Assembly: GCA_028822585.1 (NCBI GenBank)
Contig: JAPKDL010000023.1
Coordinates: 1-35,487 of the forward strand
Direction: 5' to 3'
Source: Alphaproteobacteria bacterium
GTDB taxonomy: Bacteria > Pseudomonadota > Alphaproteobacteria > UBA8366 > GCA-2717185
Length of the DNA stretch: 35,487 nt
Part shown: positions 25,256 through 35,120 of the stretch, piece by piece
Layout of the letters: each line of letters begins with the position of its first letter
How positions within the stretch are numbered: position 1 is the first letter of the stretch
Translations under genes and position numbers: made by a program
The notes under the pieces: generated by a model
The model's input: only the letters and a program-made list of their open reading frames with translations
What the model was told of the DNA's origin: nothing
Database searches by the model: none

Positions 25256-27490
25256 ATGAATACTTCCCTCAGCGCCATCGATCCATCCGCCCTCGCCATA
25301 TTCGATCTCCATGCAAAAGCGGCGCGCGGGGCGGGTCTACTAACTCTCCCCGAACCAGACGGCAAGGCGATTCTGGCTAAAATTGGCCTCGCCGTACCAC
25401 GGGGCGTTTTCATTACTGATCCGCAGACAATTGAGGGTGATTGCGGATCGCTGAAATTTCCGGTCGCGGTTAAAGGTGTTTCACCCCAGCTTATACATAA
25501 AAGTGATTTGGGTGGGGTTCGCCTTGGCCTTCAAGATTTCAAGGAGGTGCGAAGCGCCTGCATTGAAATGCGCGATGCGGTTGGTGATATTTCCTTGGAC
25601 GGGTTCCTGATTGAGGAAATGGCACCGCCCGGCGTTGAAGTTATCATCGGCGGACTCATCGACCCACAGTTCGGTCCCGTGATTATGGTTGGTATTGGTG
25701 GCGTCTTTGTCGAAATTCTCGCGGATGTATCTTTTCGCATCTGCCCTATCGATTCGCACGACGTGGCTGACATGCTCAATGAATTGCAAGCCGGGCCATT
25801 ATTGGACGGTATTAGAGGCGGCGCTGTCGCGTCCCGTGCGGCGATAATAGAGGCTATGCTTCACGTTGGCGGTGAGGGCGGTATTCTGTACCAGCGCCAA
25901 ACGGAAATCGAGGCGTTGGACATCAACCCGCTCATCGTGTCGGAAGACGGCGCGGTGGTGGCGGATGTGCGTATCGTTTTGCAGGAAACGCCTGCGCCAT
26001 CGCTTGTCGACACGCCCGTAGACTCTATTGATGAAATTCGTGACTTGTTCCGCCCTTTGTTTGAGCCGTCGACAATCGCAGTCGTCGGCGCCTCGGCAAC
26101 GCGGCGGATGCGGTCCAACGCGGTTATTGATCAACTTCTTCAATATGGTTTTGCGCGCGATAAATTATACCCAATCCACCCCACGGCGTCGGAAATTGAT
26201 GGGCTCCCGGCGTATAAGTCATTTCAGGATACGCCGGAACCTGTGGACTACGCCTATATAGCCATTCCCGCCGCCCGTGTTCCCAATTTGCTGTCGGATG
26301 CAAAAGGTCGATTGCGGATCGCCCAAGTGACTGCAGGCGGTTTTGCCGAAGTTGGTAGGCACGATTTGCAAGATACGCTAGTGGCGGCGGTGCGCGAATC
26401 TGGTGCGCGCTTGATAGGGCCGAATTGCAATGGCGCGCATTCGCCGCGTGGAAAATTGACCTTCTGCTATGATTGTGCGCCGGAAGAAGGATCGGTTGGT
26501 ATTATTTTACAAAGCGGCGGTCTGGGGATGGACACGATCCGGCGCGGCAATCACCGCGGACTACGCTTCAGCGGCGTCATAACGGTGGGTAATTGTGCGG
26601 ATATAGGCGTGACCGATTTGCTGGCGTTTTACCTAAATGATTCGGAAACCAAGGTGATAGGCATGTATTTGGAAGGCGCGCCCGAAGGCAGGCGTTTGTT
26701 CAACCTTCTGCGCCAACGCCCATCAATGAAGCCTGTGGTAATCTTGAAAGGTGGGCGCAGTGAGCGCGGTGGCACTGCCGTGGTTACGCATACGGGGACC
26801 CTCAGTGGCGATGATCGAATTTGGGAGGCGCTGTCCCGGCAAACCGGTGCCGTGCTCGCGACGTCGCTCGATGATTTTATTGACAATCTTCTGGCGTTGC
26901 AAAGCGCTGAACCGCGCATTGGAGCGCCGACCGTGCGCGCCGTACTGCTTGGCAATGGCGGCGGTGCCAGCGTGTTGGGCGTCGACTCTTTCGCGCGCGT
27001 CGGGGTCGATATTACACCATTTACAGCCACAACCATTCAACGTTTGGAAGGGCTTGGCCTGGATCCGGGCGCGGCCTATTCAAACCCAGTTGACCTGCCG
27101 CAACCCGTGTTGGTTGCGCGGGAAGGTCGCGATACCGAGAATGTTTTACGTATCATTTGTGAAAATGAAGATCCGCAAGCGATCGTCATGCATGTGAATT
27201 TATCGGTCGTGATGAGCCTGGCGAAAGGAGGGGACGATCCGTTGATGAAGCTTCTCGACGTCGCCGTGCGGGTGAATCGTGCATTTCCGGGGAAAGCGCA
27301 TTTTCTGCTGGTGTTGCGATCTGATGGCAGCCTTGCCTATGAAAAAGCGAAGATACGCTATCGTGCGCGGGCGTTGGAATGTGGAATTTCGACATATGAT
27401 GAACTCCCCGCCGCTGCGAACGCCGTCGCCGCAATCGCGACACATGAAAATTATACAGCGCGGGAACGCCGAAACGGCGTCAAATATTAA
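25256..27490 (+). CDS. Acyl-CoA synthetase (ADP/NDP-forming), fused, ATP-grasp domain first
   Basis: A 744-residue enzyme that makes an acyl-CoA from acid, CoA and ATP, with ADP and phosphate as products. Domain order is unusual: an ATP-grasp domain (about residues 15-245, FPVAVKGVSPQLIHKSDLGG to EIEALDINPLIV) comes before the CoA-binding domain (about 265-400, PSTIAVVGASATRRM) and the ligase domains. E. coli-type homologues place ATP-grasp last. Both phosphorylated histidines seem present: His81 in IHKSDLGG and His512 in VVTHTGTLSG. ATG 25256 is chosen because homology starts soon after; the ribosome-binding site is poor (GCAGG 14 bases away). The substrate acid is unknown; the nearby TTT transporter may supply it. 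Confidence 0.9.
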   Translation: MNTSLSAIDPSALAIFDLHAKAARGAGLLTLPEPDGKAILAKIGLAVPRGVFITDPQTIEGDCGSLKFPVAVKGVSPQLIHKSDLGGVRLGLQDFKEVRSACIEMRDAVGDISLDGFLIEEMAPPGVEVIIGGLIDPQFGPVIMVGIGGVFVEILADVSFRICPIDSHDVADMLNELQAGPLLDGIRGGAVASRAAIIEAMLHVGGEGGILYQRQTEIEALDINPLIVSEDGAVVADVRIVLQETPAPSLVDTPVDSIDEIRDLFRPLFEPSTIAVVGASATRRMRSNAVIDQLLQYGFARDKLYPIHPTASEIDGLPAYKSFQDTPEPVDYAYIAIPAARVPNLLSDAKGRLRIAQVTAGGFAEVGRHDLQDTLVAAVRESGARLIGPNCNGAHSPRGKLTFCYDCAPEEGSVGIILQSGGLGMDTIRRGNHRGLRFSGVITVGNCADIGVTDLLAFYLNDSETKVIGMYLEGAPEGRRLFNLLRQRPSMKPVVILKGGRSERGGTAVVTHTGTLSGDDRIWEALSRQTGAVLATSLDDFIDNLLALQSAEPRIGAPTVRAVLLGNGGGASVLGVDSFARVGVDITPFTATTIQRLEGLGLDPGAAYSNPVDLPQPVLVAREGRDTENVLRIICENEDPQAIVMHVNLSVVMSLAKGGDDPLMKLLDVAVRVNRAFPGKAHFLLVLRSDGSLAYEKAKIRYRARALECGISTYDELPAAANAVAAIATHENYTARERRNGVKY

Positions 27491-27670
27491 AAGTGGAGGG
27501 TGGTTGCATTTCTGCTGATGTTCTGGCATATGTTCCGGCGAAATTTACGGTCATCGCAGCATTTCTGGTATTCTTGAGGACGACCCTTGAGGGCTAGCAA
27601 ATGAAACGTTGTGTTTGGCGAGTAAGTTTAAAGCCACAAGTTTTCTCTAATTGTACAAGGTTGCACAGTG

Positions 27671-29773
27671 ATGTTGGAATTCGTCATTGCCTGCGGCGTG
27701 TTTGCGCTGCTGTATGGTATTTGGGCTAGCCGGGTTGTTCTGAGCGCAAGCTCTGGGAACGAACGGATGCAGGAAATCGCGGCGGCGATTCAAGAAGGCG
27801 CTGCGGCGTATTTGAACCGCCAGTATACGGCCATCGGCATCGTCGGTGTCGTGGTGGCCGTATTGGCCTGGTTCTTTTTGGGGTGGCAATCGGCGCTTGG
27901 GTTCGCAATTGGGTCCATTCTGTCGGGCGCAGCCGGCTATATTGGTATGAACATTTCTGTTCGCGCCAATGTCCGCACTGCCGAAGGCGCGCGGGAAAGT
28001 TTGGCGCGCGGCCTTGATATCGCCTTTAAATCTGGCGCCATAACGGGGATGCTGGTTGCTGGTTTGGCGCTTCTGGCCATTGCCGTATATTATGGGGTTT
28101 TAACGTCTATCGGACTTGAAGGTCGGGAACTGATTGGTCCGCTTGTGGCGCTTGGCTTTGGCGCTTCGCTGATTTCAATTTTCGCGCGGCTTGGCGGCGG
28201 CATCTTCACCAAGGGTGCCGATGTTGGCGCCGACCTGGTGGGCAAGGTCGAAGTGGGCATTCCCGAAGATGACCCCCGAAACCCGGCGGTGATAGCCGAT
28301 AACGTTGGCGACAATGTTGGCGATTGCGCGGGCATGGCGGCGGACTTGTTTGAAACCTACGTTGTTTCCATGGTCGCCACGATGGTGCTGGGCATTATCT
28401 TTTTCACCGGCGAAGAAGCGGCGAACTTCATGATGTACCCGCTGATGATTGGCGCGGTGTGCATTATCACGTCGGTTATCTCAACGTTCTTCGTAAAGCT
28501 TGGCGCTAGTAACAACATTATGGGGGCCTTGTATAAGGGGTTCATAGTGTGTGCGGTGCTATCTGCGATCGCGCTGTATCCAACGACAGATTATGTCATT
28601 GGATTGGAGACAAAGTTCGACGTTATGGGCAAAACCTTCACTGGCATGAGCCTGTTCTATTGCGGCTTGGTTGGATTGGTGGTGACGGGGTTGATTATTT
28701 GGGTAACCGAATATTATACCTCCACGGAATACCGTCCGGTCCGTTCAATCGCGCTGTCGTCCGAGACGGGCCATGGTACGAACGTCATTCAGGGCCTCGC
28801 GATCTCACTTGAAGCGACGGCGGTGCCAGCGTTGATCATTTGCGCAGCCATTGTCTCGACCTTCATGCTGGCGGGACTGGTCGGCATCGCGATTGCGGTG
28901 ACGGCGATGTTGGCGGTGGCGGGCATGGTTGTTGCGCTCGACGCCTACGGTCCTGTGACGGATAACGCGGGCGGCATTGCGGAAATGGCGGAAATGGACG
29001 AAGACGTCCGGAAAACCACCGATGCGCTGGACGCTGTCGGAAACACCACGAAAGCCGTGACCAAGGGGTACGCCATCGGGTCCGCTGGATTGGGCGCGTT
29101 GGTGCTGTTTGGTGCCTACACGCAGGATTTGGAGTTCTTCATCCAAAATGCGACGGGAGATAAATTTGCGTATTTCCAGGGTGTCACGCTGGACTTCTCG
29201 CTTTCCAACCCGTTTGTCGTTGTCGGCTTGTTCCTGGGTGGATTGCTGCCGTACCTGTTTGGTGCCATGGGCATGACCGCCGTTGGCCGCGCCGCCGGAT
29301 CGGTGGTGATTGAAGTACGTCGGCAATTCCGGGAAATTCCGGGGATCATGGAAGGCACGGCCAAGCCGGAATACGGTAAATGCGTTGACCTGCTGACCCG
29401 CGCCGCGATTAAGGAGATGATTATACCGTCCCTGATGCCGGTGCTGGCGCCGGTCGTCGTGTTTGGTGTGGTGTTGCTAATCGCGGATAAGTCCGCAGCC
29501 TTCGCGGCGCTTGGCGCGATGTTACTGGGCGTGATCGTTACGGGGTTGTTCTTGGCGATATCCATGACGGCCGGTGGCGGCGCTTGGGATAACGCCAAGA
29601 AGTACATCGAAGATGGCAATCATGGTGGCAAGGGTTCTGACGCGCACAAGGCTGCGGTGACCGGTGACACGGTTGGCGATCCGTACAAGGACACGGCCGG
29701 ACCGGCGGTGAACCCGATGATCAAGATCACCAACATCGTCGCGTTGTTGTTGCTGGCGGCGCTAGCGCACTAA
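27671..29773 (+). CDS. hppA: Membrane-bound proton-translocating pyrophosphatase, K+-independent type
   Basis: A 700-residue polytopic enzyme coupling pyrophosphate hydrolysis to proton pumping. The pyrophosphate-binding signature [11 protein letters not shown] is followed by [20 protein letters not shown] and [16 protein letters not shown]. The C-terminal acidic motifs [15 protein letters not shown] are present. In the GNTTKA segment the lysine replaces the alanine of potassium-dependent enzymes (GNTTAA), so this one should not need K+; that reading relies on established family rules. About 16 hydrophobic segments are expected. The start is ATG 27671 or the preceding GTG 27668; AAGG lies 7-10 bases upstream. 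Confidence 0.97.
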   Translation: MLEFVIACGVFALLYGIWASRVVLSASSGNERMQEIAAAIQEGAAAYLNRQYTAIGIVGVVVAVLAWFFLGWQSALGFAIGSILSGAAGYIGMNISVRANVRTAEGARESLARGLDIAFKSGAITGMLVAGLALLAIAVYYGVLTSIGLEGRELIGPLVALGFGASLISIFARLGGGIFTKGADVGADLVGKVEVGIPEDDPRNPAVIADNVGDNVGDCAGMAADLFETYVVSMVATMVLGIIFFTGEEAANFMMYPLMIGAVCIITSVISTFFVKLGASNNIMGALYKGFIVCAVLSAIALYPTTDYVIGLETKFDVMGKTFTGMSLFYCGLVGLVVTGLIIWVTEYYTSTEYRPVRSIALSSETGHGTNVIQGLAISLEATAVPALIICAAIVSTFMLAGLVGIAIAVTAMLAVAGMVVALDAYGPVTDNAGGIAEMAEMDEDVRKTTDALDAVGNTTKAVTKGYAIGSAGLGALVLFGAYTQDLEFFIQNATGDKFAYFQGVTLDFSLSNPFVVVGLFLGGLLPYLFGAMGMTAVGRAAGSVVIEVRRQFREIPGIMEGTAKPEYGKCVDLLTRAAIKEMIIPSLMPVLAPVVVFGVVLLIADKSAAFAALGAMLLGVIVTGLFLAISMTAGGGAWDNAKKYIEDGNHGGKGSDAHKAAVTGDTVGDPYKDTAGPAVNPMIKITNIVALLLLAALAH

Positions 29774-29820
29774 GGTTTAGGGCGTACGCAACGCTCATAT
29801 ACGGGCGAATTGTTAACGGA

Positions 29821-29850
29821 TAAAGCGTTCAGGGCGACCTGGACGCTTTA
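29821..29850. terminator. Hairpin between convergent hppA and bamE, probable terminator
   Basis: TAAAGCGTTCAGG (29821-29833) pairs with CCTGGACGCTTTA (29838-29850) over 13 bp with one G-T pair and a 4-base loop. The T run after it is poor on both strands, so termination may be bidirectional but weak. Confidence 0.6.
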
Positions 29851-29864
29851 TCCCGTTTGCGGCC

Positions 29865-30311
29865 TTATTTGCCGAAGCGACCGAGATTACCAAGCAATTG
29901 GTCAATGATTGAATATTTTCGGCCAGCGGTTGGCGTTGTTCGTTCGACTATTTCGACCTGTCGCTTATCGTCTTTGTTGTAACGATGGATGGCTTGGACC
30001 ACGTTTTTATCGTTGAAGTAAACGGCGATGACTTGTTGATCGACGATTTCTGCTTCGAAGAAGGCGGTCTTTTCAGTTTTTCGGCTGATATAGTACCATA
30101 CGTTACCGTCGAACGTGCCCCTGGTTGAAGGTGTTCCAAGGATGCGGGCGACCTGTTTGCGGTTATGAGATCCAATTTCGACCTTTGACAGTTCTGTGTC
30201 TCGGGGTAAATTTCCGCGAACGGTGACACGCGGGGCGCAGGCGGATAAGGCAAGGGATGCGATGACGAGGCTCGAAAGCGCCGCAAGATTGATCAAGCCT
30301 GGTTTACGCAT
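29865..30311 (-). CDS. bamE: Outer-membrane assembly lipoprotein BamE/OmlA
   Basis: A 148-residue lipoprotein of the SmpA/OmlA family, a small subunit of the beta-barrel assembly machinery. A lipoprotein signal ends in LALSAC with Cys25 as the lipidated residue. The domain features VEIGSHNRKQVARILGTPST and VWYYISRK, then a strand with VIAVYFNDKNVVQAIHRY. The ATG at 30311 is chosen because it puts the basic n-region directly before the hydrophobic core; the frame is open about 50 residues further upstream with no signal value. It is divergent from the cytochrome bc1 chaperone gene, separated by about 190 bases. Confidence 0.93.
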   Translation of the reverse strand: MRKPGLINLAALSSLVIASLALSACAPRVTVRGNLPRDTELSKVEIGSHNRKQVARILGTPSTRGTFDGNVWYYISRKTEKTAFFEAEIVDQQVIAVYFNDKNVVQAIHRYNKDDKRQVEIVERTTPTAGRKYSIIDQLLGNLGRFGK

Positions 30312-30497
30312 TTTGGATCGGTTTCCGTTATTGTTTGGTCGTTCAATTGTTCGAGGGCGGTTTGGCCCGGAAATTTGTATTGGTGCGTTTGTAATATATA
30401 AGGACATAGTGTGCATTATGCGAGCGTTTGCACGGACATCATGGCCGGAGAACGCTGGAAATGTCATCCTGAGTGTTAATCAAGGGAGCAGGGGCCG

Positions 30498-31070
30498 ATG
30501 ATTCGCTCATTAAAGCGGCTGTTTCAGCCGTCTGCACAGGACGTTGCGGCGCGTCAGCTATACATCGCAACCGTGAACCAGGCCCGCAGCGTCGCATTTT
30601 ATGAACAGTGGTCGGTGCCGGATACGGTAACGGGGAGATTCGACATGATTTCGCTGCACGCTTATATAGTCATGCGCCGCTTGATGAATGGGCCGTCGGC
30701 GAAAGCGTTTTCAGAGGCGTATTGCGGTATGATATTTACTGATATGGATCGAAGTTTACGGGAAATGGGCGTTGGCGATCTTAGCGTCGGCAAAAAGGTC
30801 AAAAAACTTGCCGAAGGATTTTACGGTCGCGCCGCCGCTTACGAAACTGCGTTAAATGGGGGGCAAGATTCTCTGTCCGACGTCTTGCAACGGAATATAT
30901 ATGGCGGCGAAAACCCCGGCGCTTCCGTGCTGTCGGCAATGTCCGTTTATGTCCAGGAAAGTCTTGTGACGCTCGCAGGGCAGAATTTGTCGGATATTAT
31001 AGAGGGCGTGGTACAATTCCAACCGCCGCCGGGTGCTGAACCGAGTGAACAAAACGGGGTGGGCGCATGA
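30498..31070 (+). CDS. Ubiquinol-cytochrome c chaperone (CBP3/UPF0174 family)
   Basis: A 190-residue protein of the CBP3-like family that helps assemble cytochrome b of the bc1 complex. It opens MIRSLKRLFQPSAQDVAARQ, then has the family core FYEQWSVPDTVTGRFDMISLHAYIVMRRL, FTDMDRSLREMGVGDLSVGKKVKKLAEGFYGRAAAY and a C-terminal LSAMSVYVQESL helix. GGGAGCAGGGG precedes the ATG. Its stop overlaps the start of the DUF177 gene (ATGA). The family role is known; its client here is inferred. Confidence 0.93.
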   Translation: MIRSLKRLFQPSAQDVAARQLYIATVNQARSVAFYEQWSVPDTVTGRFDMISLHAYIVMRRLMNGPSAKAFSEAYCGMIFTDMDRSLREMGVGDLSVGKKVKKLAEGFYGRAAAYETALNGGQDSLSDVLQRNIYGGENPGASVLSAMSVYVQESLVTLAGQNLSDIIEGVVQFQPPPGAEPSEQNGVGA

Positions 31071-31651
31071 CGGATATTAAGCTGGAGTTTTCCCGACTAT
31101 TTGACACCGGAACGGTAGGGCGCGATCCTAAAAAAATTGTGCTGGAAGCCAACAAAGAGGAATGTGCGGCTCTGGCGGCGCGGCTGGACCTAATCAGCAT
31201 TGAGTCGATTTCAGCCTCATTGCGCGTGGCGCGAACGGGCAGAGGCCCCGTGTTCCGGGTAAAGGGTGTCTTGGTCGCCAATGTCGTCCAGCGATGTGTG
31301 GCCTCTCTGGACCCTTTGGTGGCGCATGTCGACGAACAGGTTGAGTTCCGTTATGGGCCGGGGGGCGGACCTGCTGGTAAGTCGGCGTCTGATCTTGATT
31401 TGTCCATCGAATTTGATGATCAGGACCCGCCTGAGCCCATGACGGGTGATTTGATTGAACTTGGTGAACCCATTGCGCAGTTCCTATCGTTGGCGCTGGA
31501 TCCTTATCCTCAACTGCCCAACCTGGATAAAGGCGGTTGGTCGCAGGACGAACCCGGATCAGAGGCGGCAAATGCAGCCAGTGACCCGAATGACCCTGAG
31601 CGGGAAAATCCTTTTGAAATTCTCGCGACTTTGATGGATAAGAAAGAGTAG
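31067..31651 (+). CDS. DUF177/YceD-family protein
   Basis: A 194-residue protein of the YceD/DUF177 family, linked to 23S rRNA maturation in other organisms and nearly always encoded just before rpmF, as here. Family features are the central VLVANVVQRCVASLDPLVAHV strand region with a single Cys, followed by DLIELGEPIAQFLSLALDPYP and a closing NPFEILATL. It overlaps the chaperone stop by 4 bases and precedes a likely rpmF promoter. Confidence 0.9.
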   Translation: MTDIKLEFSRLFDTGTVGRDPKKIVLEANKEECAALAARLDLISIESISASLRVARTGRGPVFRVKGVLVANVVQRCVASLDPLVAHVDEQVEFRYGPGGGPAGKSASDLDLSIEFDDQDPPEPMTGDLIELGEPIAQFLSLALDPYPQLPNLDKGGWSQDEPGSEAANAASDPNDPERENPFEILATLMDKKE

Positions 31652-31658
31652 CCTATAC

Positions 31659-31687
31659 TTGCTGTTTCCACGGTTTCTGTATATGTA
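31659..31687 (+). promoter_or_regulatory. Candidate sigma-70-type promoter upstream of rpmF
   Basis: TTGCTG (31659-31664), a 17-base spacer and TATGTA (31682-31687) lie between the DUF177 gene and rpmF, 44 bases ahead of the rpmF ATG. Spacing is ideal; the hexamers match only partly. Confidence 0.42.
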
Positions 31688-31730
31688 ACCCAACAATTTT
31701 GTGTTTCCCTAAAACCGAAAGTGCTAATTC

Positions 31731-31913
31731 ATGGCAGTCCCTAAGAAAAAGATATCGAAATCGCGCCGAGGCATGCGCCGCGCCCATGACGCTTTAACCA
31801 CGACGTCATCTACCGAATGCATGAATTGCGGTGAATTGAAGCTACCGCATCACGTTTGCGCCGCATGTGGGCATTATGATGGACGTGAAGTCATGGAAGC
31901 GTCGGCAGTATAA
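31731..31913 (+). CDS. rpmF: 50S ribosomal protein L32
   Basis: A 60-residue ribosomal protein. The N-terminus [22 protein letters not shown] is the family signature. Four cysteines (30, 33, 43, 46) make an intact zinc ribbon, so this is the zinc-binding form. It begins the rpmF-plsX-fabH cluster that joins ribosome and lipid synthesis in many bacteria. Confidence 0.98.
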   Translation: MAVPKKKISKSRRGMRRAHDALTTTSSTECMNCGELKLPHHVCAACGHYDGREVMEASAV

Positions 31914-31934
31914 CATTGTTATGATGGCTATGGT

Positions 31935-32993
31935 GTGCGGACCTTGACGGACGACCTTGTTATCTCACTCGATTGTATGGGCGGTGATCGTGCGCCACAA
32001 ATTGTGGTGGACGGTGCAGCATTGGCGCGTGAGCGTTATCCTGAACTGCGGTACTTGATGTTTGGTGATAAAAAGCAGTTGACGCCTTTGCTGGACGCCC
32101 ATCCCGAGCTTGTCGAAATAACGACGATTCATCATACCGACAGTGTAATTTTAAACGAAGACAAGCCCTCGACTGCGTTACGGTCGGGACGAGATTCAAG
32201 CATGCGTCTGGCGATTAACGCGGTGCGCGAGGGGCAAGCTGCAGCCGTCGTGTCGGCGGGGAACACCGGTGCGTTGATGGGCATGGCGAAATTCGTTTTG
32301 AAAACCCTGCCAGGCATCGCCCGTCCGGCGATTGCGGGGATTATTCCCACCGCGCGTGGCGAAACGGCAATGCTTGATTTAGGCGCGAATGTCCAGTGCG
32401 ACGCGGAAAATTTGGTGCAATTCGCCGTTATGGGCGAAGTGTTCGCCCGAACCGTGCTGGATTTACAAAGGCCAAGCATCGGATTGTTGAACATTGGCGT
32501 CGAAGATATGAAGGGCGTCGAAGCGGTGCGCGAGGCGGCTACAATCTTGCGCGAGACAACCTTGCCAATTGTCTTCAAGGGGTTTATCGAAGGGAATGAT
32601 ATTACGGCGGGTACCGTCGATGTTGTCGTCACCGACGGATTTACAGGGAATGTTGCCTTAAAGACGGCGGAAGGGACCGCGAGCCTTTACGCCAATTTCC
32701 TGAGAGAGGCCTTCAAAAGTAGCTGGATGTCGAAGCTGGGGTACTTGTTGGCGAAAAACTCGATGCAAACATTACGCACGCGCTTTGATCCCCGTCGATA
32801 TAACGGTGCGATGTTGTTGGGCCTCAACGGCATTGTCGTGAAAAGCCACGGTGGCACGGATGAAGTTGGTTTCTCCAACGCAATCGGGGTCGCCGTGGAA
32901 ATGACTCAGCATGGATTTATTGAAAAAATGACCGACGACTTCAATAGCCTACAGACCGATTTGAACCCGCAGAAAGAGGTTGCAGGTCAGTAA
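31935..32993 (+). CDS. plsX: Phosphate acyltransferase PlsX
   Basis: A 352-residue soluble, membrane-associated enzyme that makes acyl-phosphate from acyl-ACP for phospholipid synthesis. Recognisable blocks are [77 protein letters not shown] and the C-terminal [19 protein letters not shown]. The start is GTG 31935; no in-frame ATG lies close upstream. It is 21 bases after rpmF and one base before fabH, so the three should be cotranscribed. Confidence 0.96.
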   Translation: MRTLTDDLVISLDCMGGDRAPQIVVDGAALARERYPELRYLMFGDKKQLTPLLDAHPELVEITTIHHTDSVILNEDKPSTALRSGRDSSMRLAINAVREGQAAAVVSAGNTGALMGMAKFVLKTLPGIARPAIAGIIPTARGETAMLDLGANVQCDAENLVQFAVMGEVFARTVLDLQRPSIGLLNIGVEDMKGVEAVREAATILRETTLPIVFKGFIEGNDITAGTVDVVVTDGFTGNVALKTAEGTASLYANFLREAFKSSWMSKLGYLLAKNSMQTLRTRFDPRRYNGAMLLGLNGIVVKSHGGTDEVGFSNAIGVAVEMTQHGFIEKMTDDFNSLQTDLNPQKEVAGQ

Positions 32994-32994
32994 T

Positions 32995-33966
32995 ATGCAT
33001 AGGTCTTTGGTTCTTGGATGCGGTGCCTATCTGCCTGAACGTGTCGTCACGAATGAAGAGTTGGCGAAAACAGTCGATACCTCCGACGAATGGATTGTGA
33101 AACGGACGGGGATTAGGCAACGTCATATAGCTGCTGATGGTGAACTAACATCCCAATTGGCGGTCAACGCCGCGCAGGATGCGTTGACGCGCGCCGGGGT
33201 TGAAGCCAGCGACATCGACCTAGTCATCGTTGCCACATCAACGCCTGACAACACCTTCCCGGCGACCGCGACGCGCGTTCAAGCGGCCCTGGGGGTGCGC
33301 CAGGGAGCCGCCTTTGATGTTCAGGCGGTATGTGCGGGATTTATCTACGCGTTGTCGGTCGCCGATAATATGATCCGGTTAGGTCAAGCGACGACGGCGC
33401 TGGTCATCGGCGCCGAAGTTTTCAGCCGAATTCTTGACTGGGAAGACCGGGGAACGTGCATTTTATTCGGTGATGGCGCGGGCGCCATGGTTATACGTGG
33501 CGTCGAAAATGGGGGCGATAACGCAGCTCCGGGAATATTATCGACACATATTTACTCCGATGGCCGCTATTACGATATGCTCTATGTGGATGGCGGTCCG
33601 GGTTCGACAGGGACGGCTGGATTTTTACGCATGGAAGGCAAGGAAGTTTTCCGTCATGCGGTGAGCCGGATGGCCGAAGCGATTGAAACAGCGCTGGAGC
33701 ACAACAATCTGACGCTGCCTGACATTAATTGGTTAGTGCCACACCAGGCGAATATTCGGATTATTGAAAGTATTGGGCGACGTTTGCGGTTATCGCGCGA
33801 TAATGTCGTGGTCACCGTGGACCAGCAAGCGAACACGTCTGCCGCGACAATTCCATTGGCGTTGACGCAAGCGCAAAACGATGGACGCTTGGCGTCAGGG
33901 GACTTAATTGCATTATCGGCGCTTGGCGGGGGGTTTTCCTGGGGCTCTGCGTTGCTTCGATGGTAG
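32995..33966 (+). CDS. fabH: Beta-ketoacyl-ACP synthase III
   Basis: A 323-residue condensing enzyme that starts fatty-acid synthesis from acetyl-CoA and malonyl-ACP. The Cys-His-Asn catalytic triad is visible: Cys113 in [13 protein letters not shown], His250 in [11 protein letters not shown] and Asn280 in [30 protein letters not shown] is the usual N-terminal block and [15 protein letters not shown] the C-terminus. ATG 32995 begins one base after the plsX stop and gives the standard length; upstream TTG 32980 is rejected. Confidence 0.97.
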   Translation: MHRSLVLGCGAYLPERVVTNEELAKTVDTSDEWIVKRTGIRQRHIAADGELTSQLAVNAAQDALTRAGVEASDIDLVIVATSTPDNTFPATATRVQAALGVRQGAAFDVQAVCAGFIYALSVADNMIRLGQATTALVIGAEVFSRILDWEDRGTCILFGDGAGAMVIRGVENGGDNAAPGILSTHIYSDGRYYDMLYVDGGPGSTGTAGFLRMEGKEVFRHAVSRMAEAIETALEHNNLTLPDINWLVPHQANIRIIESIGRRLRLSRDNVVVTVDQQANTSAATIPLALTQAQNDGRLASGDLIALSALGGGFSWGSALLRW

Positions 33967-34013
33967 AAGTTGGAATTAATTCAATTTAGGCCTGTGCCCG
34001 CATCCTTTTGTAA

Positions 34014-34042
34014 TTGACGGGTTTCTCACCTCGCGGTACCGT
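34014..34042 (+). promoter_or_regulatory. Candidate promoter of ihfA
   Basis: TTGACG (34014-34019), a 17-base spacer and TACCGT (34037-34042) stand 36 bases before the ihfA start. The -35 is good and the spacing ideal; the -10 is weak but acceptable for alphaproteobacteria. Confidence 0.48.
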
Positions 34043-34078
34043 GCGCTATATAAAAAAATTATTTGAGCGGAGAATACG

Positions 34079-34378
34079 ATGTCGGGGAATACAGTAACTC
34101 GGGCGCAGCTCACAGAGGCGGTTTATCAGGAAGTCGGTCTATCGCGACATGAGTCGGCTGATTTGGTTGAATCCGTGTTATTGGAAATTTCGACGACACT
34201 GGCGCAGGGTGAAATGGTGAAGATTTCATCTTTTGGCAGTTTTTCGGTGCGTCAGAAAGGTCAACGCATTGGTCGAAATCCAAAAACAGGCGAAGAAGTG
34301 CCCATTTTGCCACGGCGGGTGCTGGTCTTTCGGCCAAGCCACGTGTTGAAAAATAAAATTAACACGAATTTCAAATAA
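34079..34378 (+). CDS. ihfA: Integration host factor subunit alpha
   Basis: A 99-residue HU/IHF-family DNA-bending protein. [30 protein letters not shown] is the helical N-terminus; [21 protein letters not shown] and KTGEEVPI form the DNA-clasping arm with the conserved intercalating proline; [12 protein letters not shown] is the C-terminal element. The order fabH-ihfA-MerR regulator is standard in alphaproteobacteria and supports the alpha rather than beta subunit. A GGAG site precedes the ATG. Confidence 0.96.
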   Translation: MSGNTVTRAQLTEAVYQEVGLSRHESADLVESVLLEISTTLAQGEMVKISSFGSFSVRQKGQRIGRNPKTGEEVPILPRRVLVFRPSHVLKNKINTNFK

Positions 34379-34396
34379 GGACTTTTGGATTATTTA

Positions 34397-34897
34397 ATGT
34401 CCGACGCTGTGGATGAACCAGGCCTTCAAAAAACGAAGAGCCGTAAAAAAACCACGAAATCCCCCACTGCGTTCCGGACGATCAGTGAAGTTGCGACCGA
34501 ATTGGAAGTTCCGCAGCACGTGCTGCGCTTCTGGGAAACGAAATTCACGCAAGTCAAACCGATGAAGCGTGGCGGCGGTCGACGGTATTACCGGCCCGGC
34601 GATATAGAATTAATTCGCGCTATACGTAATTTACTTTACCAGGATGGATACACCATTCGGGGCGTACAGCGTTTGCTGCGTGAAAATGGCGTAAAATCAT
34701 TGTTGCCAAATGGGACTGTCGAGGTGGCATCAGCGCCTGTTGTCGATCCGTCGGCAGGGCAGGCCAGGGCTGTCCCAATTGCTACCCCCTTCGGCGTTGC
34801 CCTCCATAGCGACCAGGGCGACAAACAGATCCTGCAGGAGATATTACACGATTTAACGTCGATGCGGGATCTCTTGAAAGGTGCGAGCGAACGTTAA
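34397..34897 (+). CDS. MerR-family transcriptional regulator
   Basis: A 166-residue regulator with an N-terminal basic stretch ([15 protein letters not shown]), then the MerR helix-turn-helix and wing: [39 protein letters not shown] and [20 protein letters not shown]. No metal-binding cysteines appear in the C-terminal half, so it is not a metal sensor. It is the regulator usually found beside ihfA; its targets are not known. ATG 34397 is chosen, but the AAGGA site is 15 bases away; TTG 34385, only three bases from it, is an alternative. Confidence 0.9.
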   Translation: MSDAVDEPGLQKTKSRKKTTKSPTAFRTISEVATELEVPQHVLRFWETKFTQVKPMKRGGGRRYYRPGDIELIRAIRNLLYQDGYTIRGVQRLLRENGVKSLLPNGTVEVASAPVVDPSAGQARAVPIATPFGVALHSDQGDKQILQEILHDLTSMRDLLKGASER

Positions 34898-34994
34898 AAC
34901 AGGCGCTTTCACATTAGATTATGTTACATTTCATTGCGTTTCCCAAAACCGATCGGTAAAGTGCCGAGCGTTTTGAGGACGTTGTTCTTGGTAT

Positions 34995-35071
34995 CGGAGC
35001 GTGGCGCAGTCTGGTAGCGCACTTCACTGGGGGTGAAGGGGTCGGAGGTTCGAATCCTCTCGCTCCGACCA
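34995..35071 (+). tRNA. tRNA-Pro (anticodon GGG)
   Basis: A complete 77-base cloverleaf including an encoded CCA. The acceptor stem CGGAGCG pairs with CGCTCCG; the anticodon stem CTTCA/TGAAG holds the loop CTGGGGG with anticodon GGG; the T arm GGAGG-TTCGAAT-CCTCT is standard. It reads CCC and CCU proline codons. Confidence 0.97.
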
Positions 35072-35076
35072 ATGAA

Positions 35077-35120
35077 AATAAAAGGGTTAGCCGTAACTGG
35101 CTGACCCTTTTATTTTTACT
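35077..35120 (+). terminator. Intrinsic terminator downstream of tRNA-Pro
   Basis: AATAAAAGGGTTAGCC (35077-35092) pairs with GGCTGACCCTTTTATT (35099-35114) over 16 bp with one G-T pair and a 6-base loop, followed by TTTA. It also lies at the end of the convergent dehydrogenase gene and may terminate both. Confidence 0.9.

Noticed and set aside
28805-29326. 173-codon minus-strand frame inside hppA
   Set aside because: Low-complexity His/Arg-rich product opposite a highly conserved membrane enzyme; a shadow.
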